Shown: positions 57,778-64,000 of the stretch, piece by piece
Layout of the letters: each line of letters begins with the position of its first letter
Position numbering within the stretch: position 1 is the stretch's first letter
NCBI GenBank assembly: GCA_046347945.1
Contig: JAXMFB010000019.1
Coordinates: forward strand, 11,652-75,651
DNA length: 64,000 nt
Reading direction: 5' to 3'
From: Zeimonas sp046347945
Lineage (GTDB): Bacteria; Pseudomonadota; Gammaproteobacteria; Burkholderiales; Burkholderiaceae_E
Program-made: the position numbers and the translations under genes
Notes under the pieces: generated by a model
The model's input: the letters and a program-made list of their open reading frames with translations, nothing else
What the model was told of the DNA's origin: nothing
Database searches by the model: none

Positions 57778-58026
57778 TCAGTGCTCAGTGTCTTGAGGCG
57801 GGTTGGGATCGTTGCCGGGCTTGATCGTGTCCTTGCTGACGATCCTGCCCTTGGCACCCATTGTCGTCAGTTCGCCGCCACCTTGGTTGCCCAGCATTCG
57901 CCGGGCTGCCTCCACGGCCTTGGCCTGGGTGGTGTGAATCGAGGAGGCCCGTTCAGCATCTTGCCTCTTGTTCTGCCAATTGCCATCGGTCCTGCGAGAG
58001 ACGGTGCGGTCTTGCGGCTTGCCCAT
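57778..58026 (-). CDS. DUF2188 domain protein
   Basis: An 82-residue protein similar to the DUF2188 family (YdfB-like): NWQNKRQDAERASSIHTTQAKAVEAARRMLGNQGGGELTTMGAKGRIVSKDTI. This small family often has a role only guessed from stress and mobile-element linkage. AGGAG lies seven bases before the ATG at 58026. A perfect TTGACA -35 with a LexA box in the spacer lies directly upstream, so DNA damage should induce it. It is divergent from the first integrase and may share its control. Confidence 0.85.
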   Translation of the reverse strand: MGKPQDRTVSRRTDGNWQNKRQDAERASSIHTTQAKAVEAARRMLGNQGGGELTTMGAKGRIVSKDTIKPGNDPNPPQDTEH

Positions 58027-58046
58027 CGACTTCTCCTGGCTGCAAC

Positions 58047-58086
58047 TTGCGACGCCTCTATACTGTATCTATATACAGCTTGTCAA
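58047..58086. promoter_or_regulatory. Divergent promoters with a LexA (SOS) box
   Basis: The core CTGTATCTATATACAG at 58063-58078 matches the LexA consensus CTGT-N8-ACAG with TA-rich centre; the flanks TA and CT are also close. For the DUF2188 gene the minus strand has TTGACA (58086-58081), 18 bases, and TATAGA (58062-58057), with the LexA box filling the spacer. For the integrase the plus strand has TTGCGA (58047-58052), 17 bases, and TATATA (58070-58075), with the box covering the -10. One LexA dimer would therefore repress both genes and DNA damage would release them. Confidence 0.85.
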
Positions 58087-58184
58087 TCAAGGCGTTCGGC
58101 CGCTACCGCCGGGCGCTCAACGTCCTAGTCGAGTTGGGCGTGCGCGAATACTCGAGCCCCCACAACTCAGGACCACGCACACCG

Positions 58185-59483
58185 ATGCGATACCAGCACT
58201 ACACACTGACTCCCATCGAGATCACCAACGCCCAGCCAAGAGCCAGGTCTTACAAGCTGACGGACGGCGGCGGACTGCACTTGGTCGTCTCTCCAGGCGG
58301 TACCAAGGCCTGGCGCTACCAGTACCGCTATGCCGGCGCGCGATGCGACGTGGGCATTGGCACCTTCCCCGAGATCGGGATCGCCGACGCGCGGGACCAG
58401 CATCAGCGCTACCGGTCGATGCTCGAGCGCGGGATCGATCCGGCCATCGCCCGGCGGCAACAGGTGCAGGAACGCCGCGACGTATCGGCGATGGCCCGGC
58501 GTCGTGCCGACGACTTCGAGTCGTTCTCGAAGCGCTGGGTGCAGGAGCGCCTGGCAACGCGCACGGCGACCTATCGCGGGCAGATCTTGTCGAGGCTAGA
58601 ACGCTTTGTCTGGCCGCTGATCGGCACGAAGCCGCTCTCAAACGTGCGGCCAGTAGATGTGCTTCGCATCATCGAGCCGCTGACGCCGACTCCGAACACT
58701 GCCGAAGGTGTGCGCGTTATCGTCCAGCAGATCTACAACTACGCTATCCAGAAGCTCATCGTCGAGGTGAACCCTGCTCTGCCGTTGCGCGGCGTGGTGC
58801 AGGTACCGCCGGCAAAGCACTATCGGTACCTCCGGCAGCCAGAATTCGGTGCGTTCTGGTGCGCCATCGAGAAGCAGGGTGCCCGCTTCGTCACGATCGC
58901 TGCAGCGAAGCTGCTCGCTTACAGCATGTGCCGCAAGTCTGAGGTCCTGCGTGCCCAGTGGGCTGAGTTCGATCTCGAACGAGGTATCTGGGACATCCCG
59001 GCCTCTCGAATGAAGATGAAGCGTGCCCATCGTGTGTACCTGCCACGTCAGGCCGTCGAACTGCTGCAACTGGTGCGAGCGGTCACGGGGATGGCTGAGG
59101 GCTACGTCTTTCCGTCGCTTTGCCGTTGCTCGGTCCCGATGGCGGACGTGACGCTGAACCACTTCTTCAAGCGTCTGGACTTCGGCGTTGACGACTTCGC
59201 ACCACACGGGCTGCGCGCGACCGGCGCGACGCTGTTGCGCGAGCATGGCTTCGGACGTGACGTGGTCGAACTGCTGCTGGCCCACAAGGAGCGCAACTCA
59301 ACGGCCGCGGCGTATCACCATCACGAACTGCCTGATGAGCGGAGGAGGGCGCTGCAGTACTTGGCGGACCAGATTGATCACTTGGCCGAAGTGCAGCGCG
59401 CAGCGCTTGCCAGACCTGAGGCCGGCGTCGCGGGCATACCGACAGGACCGGCACGCTGCGAGAGTCCAACCATCGAGATCTAG
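58185..59483 (+). CDS. Tyrosine recombinase/integrase (P4-type, DUF4102 arm domain)
   Basis: A 432-residue site-specific recombinase. The N-terminal arm-binding domain (LTDGGGLHLVVSPGGTKAWRYQYRY ... VGIGTFPEIGIADARD) is of the P4/DUF4102 type. The core-binding domain follows at about 100-200. The catalytic residues are Arg in MCRKSEVLR, His-x-x-Arg in HGLRATGATLL, His in LLLAHKERN and the nucleophile Tyr in AAAYHHHEL. A C-terminal tail of about 25 residues is Ala/Arg-rich. It is intact, so it is the likely driver of the island, under LexA control. The ATG at 58185 gives an mRNA leader of about 100 bases. Confidence 0.92.
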   Translation: MRYQHYTLTPIEITNAQPRARSYKLTDGGGLHLVVSPGGTKAWRYQYRYAGARCDVGIGTFPEIGIADARDQHQRYRSMLERGIDPAIARRQQVQERRDVSAMARRRADDFESFSKRWVQERLATRTATYRGQILSRLERFVWPLIGTKPLSNVRPVDVLRIIEPLTPTPNTAEGVRVIVQQIYNYAIQKLIVEVNPALPLRGVVQVPPAKHYRYLRQPEFGAFWCAIEKQGARFVTIAAAKLLAYSMCRKSEVLRAQWAEFDLERGIWDIPASRMKMKRAHRVYLPRQAVELLQLVRAVTGMAEGYVFPSLCRCSVPMADVTLNHFFKRLDFGVDDFAPHGLRATGATLLREHGFGRDVVELLLAHKERNSTAAAYHHHELPDERRRALQYLADQIDHLAEVQRAALARPEAGVAGIPTGPARCESPTIEI

Positions 59484-59921
59484 TGCCCTGTCGCAAAAGT
59501 AGCTTGCATTGATCTTGTATGGCCTCCGGTAAATTGGCGACCGGAGAGCCCGATCTGCATGAACTGAAGGAGGTCGAAGCCATGCTAGATTTCAACTTGG
59601 GCTTACGCAAGTCAGTTCGTGGCTGCAGACTCACTGTCTCAGGGCATCCCAGATGTATGGAGCAGAGGATGCGGGGCTAGGGGCGGGATCTAATGTGTTG
59701 GCGCGGGTTGCAGCTCGATTTACATGTAGTGATCGACCACATGTGACGCGGTCCCGGGACGTCTCCGGACGTCCTGGGTGGTTTCGCGCGGAGCCCCGGA
59801 TCGTCGATTCGGCTGGGGTTCTTGTCTTCTGACGTCTCTGGCCGTTTCTCAACTTCGCAAAGGGACGGGGCCAGATTCGGGGCAACAGGGGGCGTCCGTG
59901 GCCCCATCTGGGGCAGCCCTC
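59484..59921. other. Non-coding stretch between the two integrases, with dyads
   Basis: About 440 bases with no gene I can support. It contains the dyad GGACGT-CTCCGG-ACGTCC near 59759-59776 and two related copies of GACGTCTC(T/C)GG around 59762 and 59832. ACATGT elements at 59722 and 59739 form another dyad. These may be integrase or excision-factor sites, but I cannot show that. No att repeat matching the island ends is visible. Confidence 0.4.
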
Positions 59922-61007
59922 ATGCGACACGTCAACTGCGTCCTGAAGCCCGCGACGATCGACAACGCGAAGGCCAAGGGCAAGCGCTACGACCTGACTG
60001 ATGGCGGCGGCCTGGTGCTGGAGGTCATGCTGTCGGGCTCGAAGACCTGGCGCCTCAAGTACCACCTGAACGGCAAGCGCGAGAAGGTGACGATCGGCGC
60101 GTACCCGGCCTTCACCATCAAGCAGGCGCGTGACCGTCATGAGGAACTGCGCGCGCTGGTCGAGCGCGGCCAGAGCCCGGCCAAAGCCAAGCGAGTTCTA
60201 TCAGCGGAGCAGAAGGTCGCTGACGCGCGCCGCCTGAGCTTCCGCGCCTTCGCCCAGCGCTGGGTCGACGAGACGTTGTTCTATCGGTCGGGCGGCTACG
60301 TGGCCCAGACCGTGCGCTGGCTCGATGTCTACGTCTACCCGGCCATCGGCGACATGCAGCTCGACGAGGTGCAGCCAGGCGACGTGCTGGCCATCATCAA
60401 GGCTCGCGCCGACACCGCCGTGACGGCCGAGCGCATCCGCGTGATCGTGCAGCAGATCTACAACCACGCGATCCGGAATCTGCTGGTGACGACCAACCCG
60501 GCGCAGCCGCTGCGCGGCGCCATCGCACGAGCGCCGGTCGAACACCACCGCCACCTGAGCGAGAAGGAACTGGGCGCCTTCTGGCGCAAGCTGGACGAGC
60601 AGGGCGCGCACACCACGACGATCGCAGCGACCAAGCTGCTGCTGACCATGACCCGCAAGAGCGAACTGCTGCGCTCGAAGTGGCCCGAGTTCGACCTCGA
60701 CGCCGCGCAGTAGGACATCCCCGCCGAGCGCATGAAGATGGGCAAGCCGCATCGGGTGTTCCTGTCGTGCCAGGCCGTCGAGATCCTGCGCCAGGTGCAC
60801 GAGCTGACGGGGCACGGCGAGTACGTCTTCCCGTCGATCTTCCGCGGCAGCGTGCCGATGGGCGACGTGACGCTGAACCACTTCTTCAAGCGCATCGACT
60901 TCGGCGTGCCCGACTTCAGCCCGCATGGTGTCAACGTCGGTTGAATCCTGACCCACTTTGATCGGGAAACGTCGGAGTAAATCTGACCCACCCGAGGGTT
61001 CCTTGGT

Positions 61008-61790
61008 TCAGTGCTTCGATGCCTTGCCGCGCGGGGCATGCCCCGCGCGGCGCTTGTCTCGGAGCCTCCAGATCTCGCCGGTGATCTGCACGATGTGCGC
61101 GTGATGCAGCAGCCGATCGAGCATGGCCGCCACGAGCACCTAGTCGTCGGCGAAGGCGCCCGCCCACTGCGTGAACGGCAGGTTGCTCGTGAGGATCATG
61201 CTGCCGTGCTCGTAGCGCTTGGCCACCACGTTAAAGAACAGGTTAGCCTCCTCGCGTCCGAACGGCAGGAAGCCGATCTCGTCGACCACCAGGAGCTTGG
61301 GGCCGATCACCGCGCGGTTGAAGTACTCGGTGAGCCGCCCCTGGCTGCGCGCGGTTGCCAGTTGCAGCATGAGGTCCGCGGCGGTGATGAAGCGCACCTT
61401 GATCCCGGCCATCACCGCCCGGTAGGCGAGCGCGATGGCGAGGTGGCTCTTGCCCACGCCCGAGGGCCCCAGCAGCACGACGTTCTCTGCGCGCTGGATG
61501 AAGCCCAGCGCGGCGAGCTCCTGAATCTGCGCTCGCGGCGCCCCGGAGGCGAAGCCGAAGTCGTACTGCTCGAGCGTCTTGATGGCCGGCAGCGTCGCGA
61601 GCTTGAGCATCGTCTGGCGGCGGCGCTCCTGGCGCGCGTCGTACTCGACGGCGAGCACCCGCTCGAGGAAGTCCGCGAAGCTCGCTTCGGTTTCGGCGGC
61701 CTGCTGTGCGATGGCCGGCCATTCCGAGGCCACCCGGGCGAACTTCATCTGCTCGCACAACTCGGCGATCCGTTCGTGCTGCAGGTTCAC
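61008..61790 (-). pseudogene. istB: IstB-like ATP-binding transposition helper, premature stop
   Basis: AAA+ helper protein of IS21 elements. GTG start at 61790 overlaps the istA stop (GTGA). VVLLGPSGVGKSHLAIALAYRA is Walker A, LLVVDEIGFLPFGREEANLFFNV Walker B, and MILTSNLPFTQWAGAFADD the sensor region. Then TAG at 61142-61140 replaces an expected Gln codon (CAG); beyond it the frame continues VLVAAMLDRLLHHAHIVQITGEIWRLRDKRRAG to TGA at 61008. The protein would lack about 43 residues of the C-terminal helical part. Confidence 0.88.
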
Positions 61791-62801
61791 TCCCGCACCT
61801 CCAGCAGCGAGTCGTATACCGAGAGCGGATGCTGCAGGCTCTCGAGCGGAATCGGACGTCGGGACGGCGTCGGAAGCGGCGCGATCGGCTCGGTCTGCCT
61901 GGGCAACGGCATGAGCGCAGCACGCTCGATCGCCAGGCGCCGATCCGGACGCTCGCCCGTCGTGCCGTGGATGCGCGCGTTGGCGACCTCGGCAAGCCAG
62001 CGGCCGATGTGCGCGTTGGCTGCCTGCGCGTCCAGCCGCAGCCCCGACGCCTTGAGCGTCGCCGCCAGCGGCACCAGGAAGCTGCCCTTCAGGTAGCCGT
62101 TGAATCGCTCGACCTTGCCCTTGGTCTTTGCCCGGTACGGCCGGCACAACCGGAGCGTGAACCCATACTCGTCGGCCAGCCCCAGCAGCGCCTTGTTCCA
62201 GCGGTGCAGCCCCTCGCCGTACGCGTCGCGGTCGATCACCACTGACGGCGTTGTCGAACAGCACGTGCTGCGGCACGCCACCGAACTCGGCCATCGCGGC
62301 GCGCAGGCAGGCGATCAGCGTCTCGGTGTCCTCGCGCGTCGTGAATCGCACCCAGCTCGCGCGGCTGTAGCCCAGCGTCGCCACGAACGCCAGCAGCGGT
62401 TCGCGGCCGCACCGGATCACCGTGAAGTCCACCTGCATCTGCTCGCCGGGCGCGGTCTCGAAGCGCACGACCGGCTCGGCCGGCGTCGCCTTCATCGGCG
62501 CGATGAACGCCTTGAGCTGCGTCAGACCGCCCTCGTAGCCGCGTTCGCGGATCTCACGCAGCAGCACCACCGCCGGAATCCACTGCGGGCGCGCCGCTTC
62601 GATCCTTGCCCGCACGTACGCCTTGAACGCATCGAGCTTGATCGGGCGTGGCGCCCGCGGACCATGGCGGCTCGCCTCGGCGTCACGCAGGTAACGCTTG
62701 ACCGTGTTGCGCGAGCAACCCATCCGCCGCGCGATCTCCCGAACCCCCATCCCCTGACGGGCCAGCACTCGTATCTCCACCGCCTGCTCCTGGGTCAACA
62801 T
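61787..62801 (-). pseudogene. istA: IS21-family transposase IstA, frameshifted
   Basis: The N-terminal HTH (GMGVREIARRMGCSRNTVKRYLRD) is followed by the integrase core: GEQMQVDFTVIRCG holds the first Asp, and HVLFDNAV the second. Right after it, near 62247, the frame shifts and the remainder (DRDAYGEGLHRWNKALLG, then PYRAKTKGKVERFNGYLKGSF with the Glu of the DDE triad) continues to the stop at 61787. A two-base loss or one-base gain explains the break. With istB also truncated, the element appears inactive in this sequence. Confidence 0.88.
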
Positions 62802-63107
62802 CGCTCGCGGCCCAAATACCGCGATCCTCCCCCAGGTGGGTCAGATTTACTCCGACGAGGTGGGTCAGTCTTACATCGGCGCTAACAGCATGGGACGCGC
62901 GGCACGGCAGCGACGCTGCTGCGCGAGCATGGGTTCGGACGCGATGTGGTCGAGCTGCTGCTGGCGCACAGCGAGAAGAACGCGACCGTGGCGGCCTACA
63001 GCCACATGGAGCTTGGGGCGGATCGGAAGAGGGCGCTGCAGTACCTAGCGGATCGCGTCGAAGCGCTGGCCGCGGGTATGAACGTGATCCCGTTGCGCGC
63101 CGCCTGA

Positions 63108-63433
63108 ATCTCTCCCTGAGTTGATTGCCAGTCCTCACGGGGTGGGCGCATTTCTGCTGGGTGCGATCTTCCGACGGGACCGCCGTCGGTTTGCAGCGTG
63201 ACCAGTCACTCGCCTCTGGCTGAACTGCTCACACTCCCGGCCAAGTCCGGACCGTCGCCTGCGACTGTTGACCGTCGCTTCTGACTGGTCGCGGACATGA
63301 GTCCGTCAATCATCAAACGATGGAAATGCAGATGGCAGTCAGTGACCGACTGTCGAGCCCAGCCTCCACTTCATGCTTCCTGCCAGCACGCACCACTGAA
63401 ACGGTGGGTAGTCAGGGCGAAGCTTTCGATTGC
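63108..63433. other. Intergenic region at the right edge of the island
   Basis: About 325 bases with no gene I can support. It follows the end of the second integrase and precedes the molybdenum hydroxylase gene. Repeated GAC-CGTCGC-like segments near 63250-63290 are the only visible structure. The right attachment site of the island should lie here or a little before it, but no repeat shared with the left edge was seen. Confidence 0.45.
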
Positions 63434-64000
63434 TCAGACAAACGTGACGTGCCTGGAGAAAGGCATCTCCCGCAGCCGAACACCCGTGGCGGCAAAAATC
63501 GCGTTGGCCAAGGCCGGCGCCGCTGGCGGCACCGGTGGTTCGCCGGCGCCGCGCACTTTGGCGCCGTGCTCCAGGCCTTGCACTTCGATCGTCGGACACT
63601 GATGCAGCCGCATGCCTGGGTAGGCATGGAAGTTGGATTGCTGGGCCATGCCGTCGGCATAGGTGGTCTCGCAGTTCATCGCGTGCCCGAGCCCCCAGAC
63701 GACGCCCCCCTTGACCTGGTTGTCGAAGTTGACGGGGTCGACCACCTTGCCGACATCCAGCGCCACCCAGACCTTGTCGATGCGAATGCCTTGTTCGGTC
63801 TTCGTCACCTCGACCACCAGGGCGCACGGAACGCCGAAGGACTCGACAAAGGCAACGCCTCGACCTCTGCCTTGGCCCGGCCTGGCGCCCTGCCAGTTCG
63901 ACATCGTGGCGACCCCTTCCAGCACTTGGCGCGCCACGGGATCGCGCATGAGCCGCAGGCGCTCACGCAGCGGATCGGCACCCGCGGCGTGGATCAGTTC
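63434..64000 (-). CDS. iorB: Xanthine dehydrogenase-family molybdopterin-binding subunit (isoquinoline 1-oxidoreductase beta-like), 5' end outside window
   Basis: About 189 C-terminal residues of a large molybdenum hydroxylase subunit; the gene continues past the window end. GRGRGVAFVESFGVPCALVVEV, VWVALDVGKVVDPVNFDNQVKGGVVWGLGHAM, QSNFHAYPGMRLHQCPTIEV and VRGAGEPPVPPAAPALANAIFAATGVRLREMPF are characteristic; the last holds the G-A-G-E-P segment with the catalytic Glu. The arrangement without FAD domain fits the IorB/aldehyde-dehydrogenase-type two-subunit enzymes. The substrate is unknown. It is probably core chromosome outside the island. Confidence 0.85.
   Translation of the reverse strand, partial: ELIHAAGADPLRERLRLMRDPVARQVLEGVATMSNWQGARPGQGRGRGVAFVESFGVPCALVVEVTKTEQGIRIDKVWVALDVGKVVDPVNFDNQVKGGVVWGLGHAMNCETTYADGMAQQSNFHAYPGMRLHQCPTIEVQGLEHGAKVRGAGEPPVPPAAPALANAIFAATGVRLREMPFSRHVTFV

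Larger units (their letters stand above)
60929..62887 (-). mobile_element. IS21-family insertion sequence inserted in the second integrase
   Basis: A 1,959-bp element beginning TGTCAACG and ending CGCTAACA, with TGT...ACA termini typical of IS21. A 6-base target duplication GCATGG flanks it at 60923-60928 and 62888-62893. GTCGGAGTAAATCTGACCCACC occurs as inverted subterminal repeats near both ends (for example about 60971 and 62836). It carries istA and istB on the minus strand, both damaged in this copy, so it probably cannot move on its own. It is slightly shorter than typical IS21 elements (2.0-2.5 kb). Confidence 0.9.
59922..63107 (+). pseudogene. Second tyrosine integrase (DUF4102 type), broken by a nonsense codon and an IS element
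   Basis: A homologue of the upstream integrase of about 406 residues after repair. It runs in frame from MRHVNCVLKPATIDN to AAQ, then TAG at 60711-60713 stands where the paralogue has Trp (GIWDIPASRMKM against AAQ-stop-DIPAERMKM), a single-base TGG-to-TAG change. It continues to FSPHG, where a 1,959-bp IS is inserted at 60929-62887. After the IS, TRGTAATLLREHGFGRDVVELLLAHSEKN and AAYSHMEL, with His and Tyr of the active site, run to TGA at 63107. Removing the IS and one copy of the target repeat restores the frame exactly, so the only other defect is the stop codon. Confidence 0.88.

Noticed and set aside
56063..63433. CRISPR array in the island
   Set aside because: No regularly spaced repeats were seen; the repeats present are IS ends and short operator-like pairs.

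Overview
This window is a high-G+C chromosome segment from a betaproteobacterium, most likely Burkholderiales. The evidence is gene order: a Rieske oxygenase next to xseB-ispA-dxs-folE2, exbB-exbD-lpxK-trm112-kdsB-adk divergent from xseA-sodB, the argD/argF/DUF3579 block, and an EF-P/EarP pair with the modifiable Arg32. The species cannot be named from the sequence alone. I see no rRNA, tRNA or CRISPR array.

Region 1 (1-47.8 kb) is core chromosome. It holds a sulfurtransferase cut by the window edge, isoprenoid and folate precursor genes (ispA, dxs, folE2), and an arn cluster for aminoarabinose modification of lipid A (arnT, arnB, arnC, a split arnA, arnD). It continues with a NYN-domain protein, yajQ, uup, argG, dinB, a two-component system divergent from an ECF sigma factor, metabolic and transport genes, argF/argD, efp/earP, ggt, an amidase, a pyrophosphate-driven proton pump, adk/kdsB/lpxK, exbBD, xseA, sodB and icd. 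The arn cluster contains at least eleven frameshifts in about 4.2 kb while arnC inside it is intact. uup, exbD and xseA also carry single shifts. Residues stay conserved on both sides of each break, so base-calling or assembly error is the first explanation, although real decay is not excluded.

Region 2 (about 47.8-63.1 kb) is an accessory island that begins just after icd, and much of it (about 48.3-57.6 kb) has visibly lower G+C. It carries a HigB/HigA-IrrE toxin-antitoxin pair, a six-gene minus-strand operon (49768-56062), a PIN/HTH toxin-antitoxin pair, a DUF2188 protein and two tyrosine integrases. The operon is the most interesting object here. It joins an ABC-three-component (ABC-3C) conflict system (restriction-endonuclease-like effector, middle component, Rad50-like zinc-hook ATPase) to three nucleotide/base-chemistry proteins: a thymidylate-synthase-fold enzyme with Asp at the dUMP/dCMP discriminating position, a uracil-DNA-glycosylase-superfamily protein, and an alpha-glutamyl/putrescinyl-thymine-pyrophosphorylase clade 3 protein. 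Start-stop overlaps couple the genes within each half. A near-consensus LexA box lies between the first integrase and the divergent DUF2188 gene, inside both promoters, so mobilisation is probably SOS-controlled. The second integrase carries a nonsense codon and is split by a 1,959-bp IS21-family element with a 6-bp target duplication.

Region 3 (63.4-64.0 kb) is the C-terminal part of a molybdenum-hydroxylase large subunit that runs off the right edge.
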